DNA from: an uncultured Cellvibrionales bacterium
GTDB lineage: Bacteria > Pseudomonadota > Gammaproteobacteria > Pseudomonadales > Cellvibrionaceae
Length of the DNA stretch: 56,243 bases
Direction: 5' to 3'
NCBI GenBank assembly: GCA_913050115.1
Contig: CAJWZU010000013.1
Coordinates: 1 to 56,243, forward strand
Shown: positions 9,774 through 19,442 of the stretch, piece by piece
Layout of the letters: each line of letters begins with the position of its first letter
How positions within the stretch are numbered: position 1 is the first letter of the stretch
The notes under the pieces: generated by a model
Databases searched by the model: none
Told to the model about the DNA's origin: nothing
What the model saw: the letters and a program-made list of their open reading frames with translations, nothing else
Made by a program: the position numbers and the translations under genes

Positions 9774-11552
9774 TTAAAAAAGTTCCGCTGATAACTGCAT
9801 TAGCGCGTCGCTACCTCGATCAATAGATTCAGCCAGCGCCTTAGTTTGTGGCAGTAAATGCGCAAAGTAAAACCGTGCGGTAGCCAGTTTTGCCACATAA
9901 TAGCCATCATTATTGTTTTGCGCGACCGCTGCAACACGTGCCCACAACCAAGCGTATGTTACGCAGCCGAATAATTGCAGATACTCGACACTGGCGCTAC
10001 CGGCGGCATTAAAATCACTACTCGAACGTTGCAACAAGCCCGCTGTCACTTTTTCTAATCGTGCCACCTCCGTCTCTAATGGCGTTATAAACTCGGCCAT
10101 TTGCGGTGAGACCTGTTGCGCAATCCAATCCCGTATTTCGCCGGTAAAGTCGTCGACCAACTGCCCACGTGAACCGATCACTTTGCGCGCCGTTAAATCC
10201 AGCGCCTGAATACCATTGGTACCCTCGTAAATTTGCGCAATACGCGTATCGCGTACCAACTGCTCTTGCCCATATTCACGGATATAACCATGACCGCCGA
10301 AGACCTGCTGCCCCATTACACAAACATCAAAGCCTTTATCGGTAAAAAAAGCTTTGCACACCGGTGTTAGTAGCGCCACGCGATTTTTTGCTCGTTGAAT
10401 ATCCACATCGACATCACTGTATTTGGCAATATCCAGCTGCTCGGCAGTGTAAACCGCCAGCGCGCGTGCGCCCTCTGTCCAAGCGCGCATGGTCAATAGC
10501 ATCCGGCGAACGTCTGGATGCACAATAATCGGGTCGGCTATTTTATCGAAGCTAACAGCACCGGTAGCCGCGCGCCCCTGCAAACGTTCGCGAGCGTAGT
10601 CGCGCGCATTCTGGTAGGACATTTCGCCCGATCCTATGCCCTGTAAGCCAATCGATAAGCGCTCGTAATTCATCATGGTGAACATACACTTTAAACCCTG
10701 ATGCGGTTCACCAATTAAATAACCACGGGCATTATCGTAATTAATAACGCAGGTACTCGAGGCGCGAATACCCATCTTGTGCTCGATCGAACCACAGTGC
10801 ACGCCGTTGCCGTCAGCGGATAATTCACCATTGTCATGAGGCCAAAATTTGGGCACTAAAAACAGTGAAATACCTTTTGCTCCCGCAGGAGCATCGGGCA
10901 ACTTGGCCAAGACAAAATGAATAATATTGTCGCTCAGATCATGCTCGCCAGCAGTGATAAATATCTTGCTGCCGCTAATGGCAAAAATGCCGTCGTTGAG
11001 ACTTTTGGCCCGAGTACGAATAATGCCTAAATCGGTACCCACGTGCGACTCAGTTAACGCCATAGCCCCAGACCATAGACCCCTGTAGAGTTTGGGTAAA
11101 AACTGCTTTTTTAACGCTTCACTGCCGTGCACATCGAGCGCAATACAGGCTCCGGCGGTTAGTGCGGGGTAAAGTGCAAAGGCATTGTTGGCCGAATAGA
11201 GCATCTCTTCGCAGAGCACACTCAAGGTTTTTGGCATACCCATGCCACCAAATTCAGGATTTCCGGCAAGCCCCGTCCACCCACCGTCAATATAAGAGCG
11301 ATAAGCCTCCTTAAATCCTTTCGGTGTAATTACCTCGCCATCATTCCAGTGGCAACCCTCTTCGTCGCCCGAACGATTTAGAGGCGCAATTAAAGCAGTA
11401 CTTACCTTAGCCGACTCCTCCAAAATGGCATCGGCGGTATCGCGCTCAGCCATATCGCTTAAACCGGCAAGCTTGGGCCAACGTTCCTGGACACGAAACA
11501 GCTCATAAAGTAGAAAACGCATATCGGTTAACGGAGCTGAGTATTCAGCCAT
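9774..11552 (-). CDS. Acyl-CoA dehydrogenase (DmdC-like, long form)
   Basis: An FAD flavoenzyme introducing an alpha-beta double bond into an acyl-CoA. At 592 residues it belongs to the long subfamily that includes 3-methylmercaptopropionyl-CoA dehydrogenase (DmdC), with an extra N-terminal segment and a C-terminal domain of about 130 residues beyond the standard fold. Visible are ALTESHVGTDLG and ITAGEHDLSDN (flavin and substrate region), GGHGYIREYG, and YEGTNGIQALDL with the probable catalytic base E443. The substrate may be a medium-chain, branched or methylmercaptopropionyl thioester; no dmdA or dmdB is nearby, so a DMSP role is only a possibility. A DUF3094-like gene follows 28 bases on. 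Confidence 0.88.
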   Translation of the reverse strand: MAEYSAPLTDMRFLLYELFRVQERWPKLAGLSDMAERDTADAILEESAKVSTALIAPLNRSGDEEGCHWNDGEVITPKGFKEAYRSYIDGGWTGLAGNPEFGGMGMPKTLSVLCEEMLYSANNAFALYPALTAGACIALDVHGSEALKKQFLPKLYRGLWSGAMALTESHVGTDLGIIRTRAKSLNDGIFAISGSKIFITAGEHDLSDNIIHFVLAKLPDAPAGAKGISLFLVPKFWPHDNGELSADGNGVHCGSIEHKMGIRASSTCVINYDNARGYLIGEPHQGLKCMFTMMNYERLSIGLQGIGSGEMSYQNARDYARERLQGRAATGAVSFDKIADPIIVHPDVRRMLLTMRAWTEGARALAVYTAEQLDIAKYSDVDVDIQRAKNRVALLTPVCKAFFTDKGFDVCVMGQQVFGGHGYIREYGQEQLVRDTRIAQIYEGTNGIQALDLTARKVIGSRGQLVDDFTGEIRDWIAQQVSPQMAEFITPLETEVARLEKVTAGLLQRSSSDFNAAGSASVEYLQLFGCVTYAWLWARVAAVAQNNNDGYYVAKLATARFYFAHLLPQTKALAESIDRGSDALMQLSAELF

Positions 11553-11978
11553 AAAGCCTCCAGTTAGCTGTATAAATCGTGGTTGCTATAGCTAAAGTGT
11601 AGACCTAGGTGAGCCAGAACGCTGAACACGCGACAGCGCTTAAGCTATTTGATCTAAATAAGTGCCGAGCGGCTCTGTATGCGGAATGTCTATGTCGATT
11701 AAAGGCTGATTTAAGTTGATGCTCGGCAAAGAGAAACCCGTCTCAATGAGATCAATGACCTATGAGGAGTATTTACGATTACTCGAGCTCACCCGACTAG
11801 CGGGCCGAACAGGCCCTAAAATGGTTGTCCGCCTTACTTTAACGCTGTCGCTCTTCCTGTTGCTCTTCCCAGCGCACCAAAAATTATTGCGCGCTCTGCT
11901 CAACGACGGCAAAACGAACTACCATACTGTCCACATACAACCCCAGCATCGGCGTATATGCCGGCTTAAAATGACCGG
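11553..11978. other. Intergenic; possible decayed ORF
   Basis: No convincing gene. One plus-strand frame (ATG 11716 or 11719 to 11982) has a segment MTYEEYLRLLELT–R that faintly resembles the C-terminal part of some transposases, but the rest is not recognisable and runs into the end of the convergent sulfatase. Nothing else is seen apart from the acyl-CoA dehydrogenase upstream region at 11553–11640. Confidence 0.25.
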
Positions 11979-13583
11979 CTAGTTCGTTTTCTGATCTGTA
12001 TGATCAGTGACATCACCGTACAACTGCCTTAAGTTAGATAACTCATTTTTAAGCAACACCACTGTAGCCTGTTGCTTTTTATCGGCATATATATTATTCA
12101 ATTCTTTGGGATCAAGATCTAAATCGTATAATTCCCATTCATTGATATCGTAATAATGAATCAATTTGTATCTGTCTGTTCGCACTCCGCGATGCCTATT
12201 AACAGAGTGCCAACCGTGCGGAAATTCATAATAGTGGTAATACACCGAATCTCTCCACTCACCCGCTGTTTGTTTAGCATCGAGACGGCCATTTTGCATA
12301 ATTTCTTTAAGTGATAACCCCTGCATATCTGCAGGGATTTTGACGCCAGCAAAATCTAACAGAGTGGGAGCCAAGTCTAGGTTCATCACTAAATCATCAG
12401 ACACTAACCCAGCCTTAATCATCTTGGGGTAGCGAATAGCCAGCGGCATGCCAAAAGACTCTTCATACATAAACCTTTTATCAAACCAACCGTGCTCGCC
12501 TAAATAAAAGCCCTGATCAGAAGTGTATACAACAATAGTGTTATTACTGAGCCCAGCTGTGTCCAAATATTTAAGCAGTCGACCGACATTATCATCAACC
12601 GATTTAACCGTAAGTAAGTAATCTCTGATATAGCGCTGATACTTCCATATTGCCAGCTCAACGCCTGTTAATTTGGCGTCTTTAAACTTTTTATTATCAC
12701 TTTCGTAGGCGTTATCCCATGCCAGTCGCTGACCTTTCGTCATGCCGTTGTAAACGGTATTCCATTCCGAAAGTGCATCCCACTCAGCATTACCACCGGT
12801 GTTAGTCTCTTTATCAACATGCAGCTTCATATCGAAAGAGCTGTACATATCTTCTACCCGCATATCTTGATTTTTAACCGCTGCGGAGCGGCCATGGTAG
12901 TCATCAAAGAATGTATCAGGAAGAGGGAAATCGATATTATTGAATGCGCCTAAGTCGTCAATATCGGGCATCCAATTACGGTGTGGGGCTTTGTGAAAAT
13001 ACATCATGGCAAAGGGTTTTGATTTGTCGCGTTGGGCAATTGTTTCAAGCGCAAAATCGGTGATTAGTTCGGTAACATAACCATGGTGCTTAACAGTACC
13101 CTTATCAGTAATAAAGTCAGGATTATAGTAAGCGCCTTGCCCAGGTAGAATATTCCAAATATCAAACCCTGTGGGTTTAGATTTAAGGTGCCACTTTCCA
13201 ATCATGGATGTCTGATAACCAGCCGACTGCAGCAGCTGCTGCAATGTCTGCTGCTTGCCGTCAAAGATATCTCGATTGTCTTTGACACCATTAATATGGC
13301 TGTACTTACCCGTTAAGGCAACTGCACGGCTGGGTGAGCAAATAGCATTAGTAACAAAACTTTTATCAAAACGAATACCCTCATTGGCAATTCTATCCAA
13401 ATTCGGTGTGTCTATGAGGCGGCTTCCATACGCAGACATGGCCTGTTTAGTATGGTCATCGGTCATAATAAAAATGATATTAGGGCGAGATTGAAAACTT
13501 GTAGCAAATAAATTATTCGAAAAAACCATCAACAATATGATCAGAAAATAATAACCAGATAGAAAATTATTCATAAACACCAC
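11979..13583 (-). CDS. Secreted sulfatase (type I, formylglycine)
   Basis: Hydrolyses sulfate esters, probably on a sulfated glycan. A hydrophobic signal sequence (about residues 8–27) ends near LFATS, so export is likely. The alkaline-phosphatase-like core begins with PNIIFIMTDDHT, supplying metal-binding aspartates. The modification motif CSPSR starts at C82, the cysteine that becomes formylglycine. GKWHL and YTSDQGFYLGEHGWFDKRFMYEES follow, and the C-terminal third has the usual sulfatase subdomain. Length (534 aa) is typical. Sequence style suggests the N-acetylglucosamine-6-sulfatase/heparan-type branch, but the substrate is uncertain. No anaerobic maturase or FGE gene is adjacent. The genes around it are unrelated, and it is somewhat AT-richer than its neighbours, consistent with acquisition. 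Confidence 0.88.
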   Translation of the reverse strand: MVFMNNFLSGYYFLIILLMVFSNNLFATSFQSRPNIIFIMTDDHTKQAMSAYGSRLIDTPNLDRIANEGIRFDKSFVTNAICSPSRAVALTGKYSHINGVKDNRDIFDGKQQTLQQLLQSAGYQTSMIGKWHLKSKPTGFDIWNILPGQGAYYNPDFITDKGTVKHHGYVTELITDFALETIAQRDKSKPFAMMYFHKAPHRNWMPDIDDLGAFNNIDFPLPDTFFDDYHGRSAAVKNQDMRVEDMYSSFDMKLHVDKETNTGGNAEWDALSEWNTVYNGMTKGQRLAWDNAYESDNKKFKDAKLTGVELAIWKYQRYIRDYLLTVKSVDDNVGRLLKYLDTAGLSNNTIVVYTSDQGFYLGEHGWFDKRFMYEESFGMPLAIRYPKMIKAGLVSDDLVMNLDLAPTLLDFAGVKIPADMQGLSLKEIMQNGRLDAKQTAGEWRDSVYYHYYEFPHGWHSVNRHRGVRTDRYKLIHYYDINEWELYDLDLDPKELNNIYADKKQQATVVLLKNELSNLRQLYGDVTDHTDQKTN

Positions 13584-13789
13584 TATAAATTTACTTTGTT
13601 AACAACCCATCTAACGTCAGACCCAGTAACAGTTGCTTCCATTACAGGCCAACAAAACCTATGCATCCGTCGATAAGTAGGCCGGCTCTGTCGGATATGC
13701 TTAATACTACAGAAAGACCTTTAGCCATTTATCTAACAAAGCATGGCGGCATAACCACATCAAGCAACAACCTAAGGGCATAGTGTTCA

Positions 13790-14485
13790 TCAGCCAAGCA
13801 ACCGCTTCAAGTCGATCTGCTCAGCAGCCTGTTCTATGGAGTCGATCAACTCGCCTTGATCAATAAAGTCGACTTTAGCCAACAACGGGAACGCCAGCCG
13901 CGTCTCGATACTGTCGATATTCTCCTGCAAAGCGGGCATATTAGGGTCGATACAGTTGGCGACCCAACCTGCAATTTGCAAACCATCGCGTAAAATAGCC
14001 TCAACCGTTAACAATGTATGATTAATACAGCCCAGGCGCATGCCCACCACGAGAATAACCGGCAGGCGCAGTTCTTTCACTAAGTCGGCCATGGTTTCAC
14101 GATTGTTTAACGGCACGCGCCAACCACCCGCACCCTCGACAACATTAAACTGACCAGCACACATTAAGGTGCCACGGCAGTAACCTGTAAGTCGAGACAC
14201 AGTAATATTTTTGCCTGCTTTTTGCGCGGCTATGTGGGGCGCTATAGCGGGCTCCAATGCCACTGGATTGACAACTTCGTAGTCCAGACCTTTGCTCATG
14301 CACTGCTGTAACAGCACTGCATCGTCGTTTTTTAACTCGCCATCAAGCAGCTTACAACCTGCCGCCACGGGTTTAATGGCGGCTGTTGTCAGACCTGCTT
14401 TTTGGGCGGCTTTCATCAGCGCGCAGGCGATAAAGGTTTTTCCTACCGACGTGTCGGTACCCGCGATAAAATAATTTTTAGCCAC
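13790..14485 (-). CDS. bioD: Dethiobiotin synthetase
   Basis: Carboxylates 7,8-diaminopelargonate to dethiobiotin using ATP and CO2. The 231-residue P-loop protein shows GTDTSVGKT at residues 8–16 (Walker A), KPVAAGC, and VEGAGGWRVPL in the substrate and dimer region. It is the last gene of the biotin operon, two bases after bioC. bioA, the step before it, is not in the window. Confidence 0.95.
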   Translation of the reverse strand: MAKNYFIAGTDTSVGKTFIACALMKAAQKAGLTTAAIKPVAAGCKLLDGELKNDDAVLLQQCMSKGLDYEVVNPVALEPAIAPHIAAQKAGKNITVSRLTGYCRGTLMCAGQFNVVEGAGGWRVPLNNRETMADLVKELRLPVILVVGMRLGCINHTLLTVEAILRDGLQIAGWVANCIDPNMPALQENIDSIETRLAFPLLAKVDFIDQGELIDSIEQAAEQIDLKRLLG

Positions 14486-14487
14486 AG

Positions 14488-15267
14488 TTAAGCTCTCAAA
14501 TTTAAATAGTAAACTTCGTAGGTCGCAGGCAATTTTCCCTCGCTACGAAAGGTTTCATAGGCCCTGCGAAATTTATCGATACGAGCGCGACCACTTAAAC
14601 CTTGGCTCTGGCCGCGGTTGATATTGTGTGCACCGATCGCTTTAAGCTCGCGGGTTAATTGCTGTAATTTTTCATAGCGAAGCGTTCGCGTTTCACACAA
14701 AACCGCAGCGCTGCTAAAATTTTCAACCGCTATGGCTTCGGTTAGCTCTATATTTGATGCAAATTGATTCACATGCACATAATCATCAACCTGCCGCCAA
14801 GCATGGCGCAATTCAGACAAAGTCTCCGGTCCTAAAGTAGCCAGCAATGCGTGGCCATTGGGACTCAGCACTCGCTGCAACTCAGAAAACAATGCGTTCA
14901 GGTTTTCACACCACTGAATCGCCAGGGAAGAGAAAATCAAATCGACACAGCCTGCTTGCAGCGGCAGGTTTTCGGCATCGGCGCAAAGATACGCGGCGCT
15001 CAGTTCTCGCTGGTGCTGCGCAAACTGCAGCATGCCCTCGGCTAGATCTAGGGCAATAATTTTAGCGGCGGGAAAGCGCCGGACCAGAGCGTCGGAAAAA
15101 TAGCCGGTGCCGCAACCGAGATCAACAACGATTCGAGGATGTAAATCGTCGGGTATCTGCCGCAACAATTCTGAGCCAATATCGCGCTGCAACTGCGCAG
15201 CACTGTCGTAACTGCTGGCAGCGCGCCCAAAAGAGGCTGCCACTTGTTTTTTATCCAGCGCGGTCAT
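14488..15267 (-). CDS. bioC: Malonyl-ACP O-methyltransferase
   Basis: Methylates the free carboxyl of malonyl-ACP so that the fatty-acid machinery can build the pimeloyl chain. The 259-residue class I methyltransferase shows the SAM motif VVDLGCGTGYFSDAL, the acidic loop ALDLAEGML, and DLIFSSLAIQW. The C-terminal GLSGRARIDKFRRAYE region is typical of BioC. Its start overlaps the end of bioH by four bases, indicating coupled translation. Confidence 0.94.
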   Translation of the reverse strand: MTALDKKQVAASFGRAASSYDSAAQLQRDIGSELLRQIPDDLHPRIVVDLGCGTGYFSDALVRRFPAAKIIALDLAEGMLQFAQHQRELSAAYLCADAENLPLQAGCVDLIFSSLAIQWCENLNALFSELQRVLSPNGHALLATLGPETLSELRHAWRQVDDYVHVNQFASNIELTEAIAVENFSSAAVLCETRTLRYEKLQQLTRELKAIGAHNINRGQSQGLSGRARIDKFRRAYETFRSEGKLPATYEVYYLNLRA

Positions 15268-16043
15268 ACTTGTGCGACCAAAAAGTTTTGCAGCAACGTT
15301 AGAGTTTTTTGTACTTGGGTAATATGCGGGGCATGACCGCAGTCGGCGATAATTTCAATCACCTGCTCTGGATTCAAAGCCTGCATAGCCTTGGCAGTAG
15401 ATACTGGCACCAGTGCATCTTTTTCACCCAGCAAATGCAGGCCGGGTATTGTCAAGGCACTAAATACCAAGCGATTATCGAGAGCGGCCAATAACTGTAG
15501 AGCGCAGTTCCAGCCAGAATTTATCGCTTTATTCTGTCCACTGCGTATTTGTTTCAAGGCCGCACGTGCGTCATCGTCACCCTGTACAACCAGCGCTGAA
15601 AACATCTTTACGGTTTGTTCTGGCGCCGCGCAAAAACCTTGATAAAAACTGCGTTCGACCTTGGTAGGCATGGCCGTACGCCAGCCATCGCCACGCACAA
15701 ATTTCAAATTACTGGCAACAGTCGCCAGCGCGGCAACTCGCTCGGGGTACTGCCCCGCCAACGCCATGGCGAGCATACCGCCCAGTGACCAGCCGATGTA
15801 AATAGCGCGCTGAGGCAGTACCTGAAGCAGCGCCGTCAGCCAATCATCCAGCAGCTCACTATCAAGTTTTGGGCTGCCGCCAAAACCGGGTAGGTCGAAG
15901 GTAAAGATATCGCGATGCTTATTTAAATCAGGCAGTAACTGTTGCCAGCACCGAGCATCCGCCGCCCAACCGTGCAGTAATACTAATGGCGTATCGCTAT
16001 GACGCTGGCCGCTGGCCGCATAAAAGTTTACGTTCAGCGTCAT
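15264..16043 (-). CDS. bioH: Pimeloyl-ACP methyl ester carboxylesterase
   Basis: Removes the methyl group that BioC added, ending pimeloyl-ACP synthesis. An alpha/beta hydrolase of 259 residues with the oxyanion segment [12 protein letters not shown], the nucleophile elbow GWSLGG, an acid in GEKDALVP, and the catalytic histidine in DCGHAPH. It overlaps bioF by four bases upstream and bioC by four bases downstream, giving tight coupling of F–H–C. Confidence 0.94.
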   Translation of the reverse strand: MTLNVNFYAASGQRHSDTPLVLLHGWAADARCWQQLLPDLNKHRDIFTFDLPGFGGSPKLDSELLDDWLTALLQVLPQRAIYIGWSLGGMLAMALAGQYPERVAALATVASNLKFVRGDGWRTAMPTKVERSFYQGFCAAPEQTVKMFSALVVQGDDDARAALKQIRSGQNKAINSGWNCALQLLAALDNRLVFSALTIPGLHLLGEKDALVPVSTAKAMQALNPEQVIEIIADCGHAPHITQVQKTLTLLQNFLVAQV

Positions 16044-17197
16044 ACTACGTCTGCCAAAACATTGAGCAGCTGACAGATTTGTTGATCGGTGTGCTGAGCT
16101 GAAAAAGTAATCCGCAGACGCGAACTGCCGACCGCCACAGTCGGCGGTCGAATAGCGCCCACCAAAATACCGCGCGCCTCTAACGCTTGCGCCACCTGCA
16201 TAGTTTTGGCTTCAGAACCGAACAATACCGGTTGAATCGGGGTCGCTGAATTTAGCAGTGTTACACCGAGCGACTCGGCTCCGCTGCGAAACTGTTGAAT
16301 GTTTTTTTGCAATTGCTGACGGCGCCAGTGCTCGCCCTGCAGTAGCTTTAAGCTCACCCTTGTGGCGGCAGCTACAGCCGGCGGCAGTGCCGTGGTGTAA
16401 ATATAGGCGCGAGAAAATTGAATCAAGGTTTCAATGAGCGCCTCGCTACCGGTAATAAATGCACCACTAGTGCCAAAGGCTTTGCCCAGTGTACCCATTA
16501 AAATCGGCAGCTGATGTTGACTTAAACCAAAGTGCTCGGCACTGCCGCCACCATTTTTGCCCAAGCAACCAAAGCCGTGAGCATCGTCGACCATTAGCCA
16601 GCTATTATTTTGCTCGGCCAGTGCTGGCAGTTTATCCAGCGGCGCGGTATCGCCATCCATACTAAATACGCCGTCGACGACGATTAACTTTCTCTCGGCC
16701 TCTGACTTTTTCAGCTTTGCAGAAAGGCTGCTCAAATCATTGTGCAGAAAACGCTGAAAACGCGCGCCTGACAATAAGCCGCCATCAAGTAGTGATGCAT
16801 GATTGAGTTTATCCTCAAACACAGCATCGCCCTTACCGACTAGCGCATTAATAGCACCGAGGTTGGCCATATAACCAGAAGAAAATAACAGCGCACGTTC
16901 GCGACCGCAGAAGTCAGCCAGTTCTTCTTCTAGGGCGTGATGCTCCGCCGAGTGACCGCAGACTAAATGCGAAGCGCCACTGCCGACACCGTATTTTTTT
17001 GCCGCGCGCACAAAAGCGCCAATCACGTCAGGATGATTGGCGAGGCCGAGATAGTCATTGCTGCTAAACGCGAGGTAAGGCTTACCGTCGACCACCAGTT
17101 CTGTACTCTGAGGTGACTGCAGCGTCTTGCGGTGACGATACAGGTTAGCGCGCTCGCGAGCCTTGAGATAGGGCCTCAAGGCACTGTCAATATTCAT
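16040..17197 (-). CDS. bioF: 8-amino-7-oxononanoate synthase
   Basis: A PLP enzyme condensing pimeloyl-ACP with L-alanine. The 385 residues include the cofactor lysine in [20 protein letters not shown] (the aspartate that contacts the pyridine nitrogen), and [10 protein letters not shown] near the N-terminus. It is separated from bioB by 145 bases containing a MITE-like repeat (17227–17309), so bioF may need its own translation signals or promoter despite lying in the operon. Confidence 0.96.
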   Translation of the reverse strand: MNIDSALRPYLKARERANLYRHRKTLQSPQSTELVVDGKPYLAFSSNDYLGLANHPDVIGAFVRAAKKYGVGSGASHLVCGHSAEHHALEEELADFCGRERALLFSSGYMANLGAINALVGKGDAVFEDKLNHASLLDGGLLSGARFQRFLHNDLSSLSAKLKKSEAERKLIVVDGVFSMDGDTAPLDKLPALAEQNNSWLMVDDAHGFGCLGKNGGGSAEHFGLSQHQLPILMGTLGKAFGTSGAFITGSEALIETLIQFSRAYIYTTALPPAVAAATRVSLKLLQGEHWRRQQLQKNIQQFRSGAESLGVTLLNSATPIQPVLFGSEAKTMQVAQALEARGILVGAIRPPTVAVGSSRLRITFSAQHTDQQICQLLNVLADVV

Positions 17198-17226
17198 AAA
17201 GACCTTAGCACAATAGTTATTTTGCC

Positions 17227-17309
17227 CTCTGGCGGCGTTAAAAACCTACTCAATCGGTCATTTATCATCTATAAATTCCCTTTTTGCGTGGGCTTTCGCC
17301 TTGCCAGAG
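17227..17309. repeat. MITE-like dispersed repeat, copy 1 (bioB–bioF gap)
   Basis: An 83-bp element bounded by inverted CTCTGGC and GCCAGAG. The interior shares long stretches with copy 2 at 52261–52341, including GGCGGCGTTAAA and TTTATCATCTATAAA, and the similarity runs on for about 25 bases past the right end. It contains no coding capacity and sits between two operon genes. Confidence 0.75.
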
Positions 17310-17342
17310 AGCAAAATCTCGGCTCATGCGAAGGTTTTATCT

Positions 17343-18431
17343 TTAAGCGGTATAGAAGAATTTATCGTTTTTGATCGACTCTTGTTCAGCCGCCAAAGAT
17401 TTTACCAGCGCCGCCGCCTGCTCTTTTTCGTCCATGTGAATCTCATAGGATTCCTGATGAATACCCAGACGCTTAAAAAGCAACATGTCTTTGCTAGCTT
17501 CTGGATTTGGCGTAGTCAGCAGTTTTTCACCATAGAAGATCGAGTTGGCACCAGCCAAGTAGGCCATTGCTTGCATCTGCTCGTTCATCTCTTCGCGGCC
17601 GGCAGACAGACGCACATGTGACTTGGGCATAATAATGCGTGCCACGGCGATAGTGCGGATAAAGTCGAAGGGGTCTAGATCTGCCTGGTCAGCCATGGGC
17701 GTGCCTTCAACCTTAACCAACATATTTACCGGCACCGATTCCGGATGCTCTTTCATATTGGCCAACTGCTGCAATAGACCGGCGCGATCAGATTCCTCTT
17801 CGCCCATACCAACGATGCCGCCACAGCATACTTTCATACCGGCATTGCGAACATTGTCGAGCGTTTCCAGGCGGTCGGAATAGGTACGCGTGGTAATCAC
17901 ATCACCATAGTACTCGGGCGAGGTGTCGAGATTGTGGTTGTAGTAGTCGAGACCGGCATCAGCCAACTGCTCGGCCTGTTCGCTCTTAAGCATACCAAGG
18001 GTCATACAGGTTTCCAGACCCAACCCTTTTACGCCTTTAACCATATCGGTGACGTAGCCCATATCGCGGCCTTTAGGCGAGCGCCACGCCGCCCCCATGC
18101 AGAAACGAGTAGCTCCCGATGCCTTGGCCGCTTTGGCCTCATCAATTACCGCCTGCACGGCCATCAGTTTTTCTTTCTCTAAGCCTGTGTCATAGCGCGC
18201 GCTCTGCGGGCAGTAAGCGCAGTCTTCGGGGCAGGCCCCGGTTTTAATGGAGCAGAGTGTGCTCACCTGTACCTGATTGGGATCAAAATTGGCCCGGTGT
18301 ACCGTTTGCGCCTGAAACATCAGGTCGCTAAACGGCTGGGTAAACAGGGCCAGAATCTCTTCGCGAGACCAATCGTGGCGAATATCGGTAATAGCTTTTT
18401 TATTGAAAACAGGTTTAGCGACAGCGTTCAT
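17343..18431 (-). CDS. bioB: Biotin synthase
   Basis: A radical-SAM enzyme inserting sulfur into dethiobiotin. The 362 residues carry the cluster motif CPEDCAYC (Cx3Cx2C), preceded by [14 protein letters not shown], and the family segments YYNHNLDTS and [11 protein letters not shown]. It is the first gene of bioB–F–H–C–D, transcribed away from comF. The ATG at 18431 follows AAGGAT. A BirA-type operator (18499–18529) lies in the divergent promoter region, so expression should fall when biotin is plentiful. Confidence 0.97.
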   Translation of the reverse strand: MNAVAKPVFNKKAITDIRHDWSREEILALFTQPFSDLMFQAQTVHRANFDPNQVQVSTLCSIKTGACPEDCAYCPQSARYDTGLEKEKLMAVQAVIDEAKAAKASGATRFCMGAAWRSPKGRDMGYVTDMVKGVKGLGLETCMTLGMLKSEQAEQLADAGLDYYNHNLDTSPEYYGDVITTRTYSDRLETLDNVRNAGMKVCCGGIVGMGEEESDRAGLLQQLANMKEHPESVPVNMLVKVEGTPMADQADLDPFDFIRTIAVARIIMPKSHVRLSAGREEMNEQMQAMAYLAGANSIFYGEKLLTTPNPEASKDMLLFKRLGIHQESYEIHMDEKEQAAALVKSLAAEQESIKNDKFFYTA

Positions 18432-18498
18432 GATCTATCCTTTGACAACCCAAGGAGGGGATTTAAAATTATCGCCATAATAGCTGCTACCTCCTTGC

Positions 18499-18529
18499 TG
18501 TCAACCTAGACACACACTGGAGGTTAACT
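18499..18529. promoter_or_regulatory. Probable BirA operator between bioB and comF
   Basis: TGTCAACC (18499–18506) and GGTTAACT (18522–18529) form an inverted pair with a 15-base spacer, close to the proteobacterial BirA box consensus TGTAAACC and GGTTTACA. It sits about 70 bases upstream of bioB, where BirA–biotinoyl-AMP would act. The right half covers the ribosome site region of comF (GGAGG at 18519–18523), so one site may touch both genes. Confidence 0.65.
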
Positions 18530-18533
18530 GATT

Positions 18534-19280
18534 TTGCCAAAATCACTACCTAATCCCTTACAAAAGGCTGCCCTGTGGCTGTTAAACCAGCTCATACCGC
18601 CCTCTTGTCTGCTGTGTGCCGCCCCTCATAATAATGACATCGCGCTGATCTGCGGCCCCTGTCGCGATGACCTGCCCTATATTAGTAACCCCTGCTATCA
18701 GTGCGGTTTACCACTGCCCGCTGAATCGAGTAGCGCAACAGTTTGCGGTCAGTGTTTAAAACAGCCCCCACCGTTTAAGCACTGCTTGGTACCACTGGGC
18801 TATGCGACGCCCGTGGACAGCTTGATCGCCGCATTCAAATATCGTAAGCAGCTGACTAACGGACGCCTGTTGAGCCAGTTACTACTGACTGAAATTTGTC
18901 GCCATTACGCCGACGAGTCGCTACCGGAGATAATAGTGCCAGTGCCACTGCATTGGCGCCGGCAATTGCGTCGCGGCTACAACCAGAGCCAGTGCGTGGC
19001 GAGTTATCTGGGCGCACAACTGTCTATTCCAGTGCAGCTGCGTCGCATCCGGCGGATTCGGCGTACGCCTGCGCAGCAGGGATTAAATAAGCCTCAGCGG
19101 CAGCGCAATTTAAAACACGCTTTTACCGTTAGGAAACCCTTTAACGGAGAAACTATTGCCCTAGTTGACGATGTTATGACCACTGGCGCTACCTGCGCCG
19201 AGATAAGCCGTGAACTGTTAAAGGCAGGGGCTGGCGAAGTGCATATTTGGGCACTGGCGAGAACTCCAGTGCGGCATTAA
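18534..19280 (+). CDS. comF: ComF-family phosphoribosyltransferase-like protein
   Basis: A 248-residue ComF/GntX-type protein tied to DNA uptake in competent bacteria and to utilisation of DNA as nutrient. An N-terminal zinc-binding region has cysteine pairs (CLLC, CGPC, CYQC, CGQC; residues about 24–75). The C-terminal phosphoribosyltransferase-like domain has IVPVPLHWRRQLRRGYNQS and the PRPP loop VDDVMTTGAT. The start is TTG at 18534, ten bases after GGAGG; no closer ATG exists before the zinc finger. It is divergent from bioB and shares its control region. Confidence 0.88.
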   Translation: MPKSLPNPLQKAALWLLNQLIPPSCLLCAAPHNNDIALICGPCRDDLPYISNPCYQCGLPLPAESSSATVCGQCLKQPPPFKHCLVPLGYATPVDSLIAAFKYRKQLTNGRLLSQLLLTEICRHYADESLPEIIVPVPLHWRRQLRRGYNQSQCVASYLGAQLSIPVQLRRIRRIRRTPAQQGLNKPQRQRNLKHAFTVRKPFNGETIALVDDVMTTGATCAEISRELLKAGAGEVHIWALARTPVRH

Positions 19281-19442
19281 GCTGAGCTCTAATAACTGGC
19301 TCAAAAAACGAATTATTGAGGCGCTATAACGGCCCCCAATAACCACTTTATATCTACCTTTTTACCGGGCAGCGTAAAGTTTCGACAACTTTCTAACACT
19401 GAGCCCTAGGCCTTAAGTCGAAAACATCCCAGCCAAGCAAAT

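Noticed and set aside
11716-11982. Small plus-strand gene before the sulfatase
   Set aside because: Only a short stretch resembles a transposase end; the rest is unrecognised and no ribosome site is evident.
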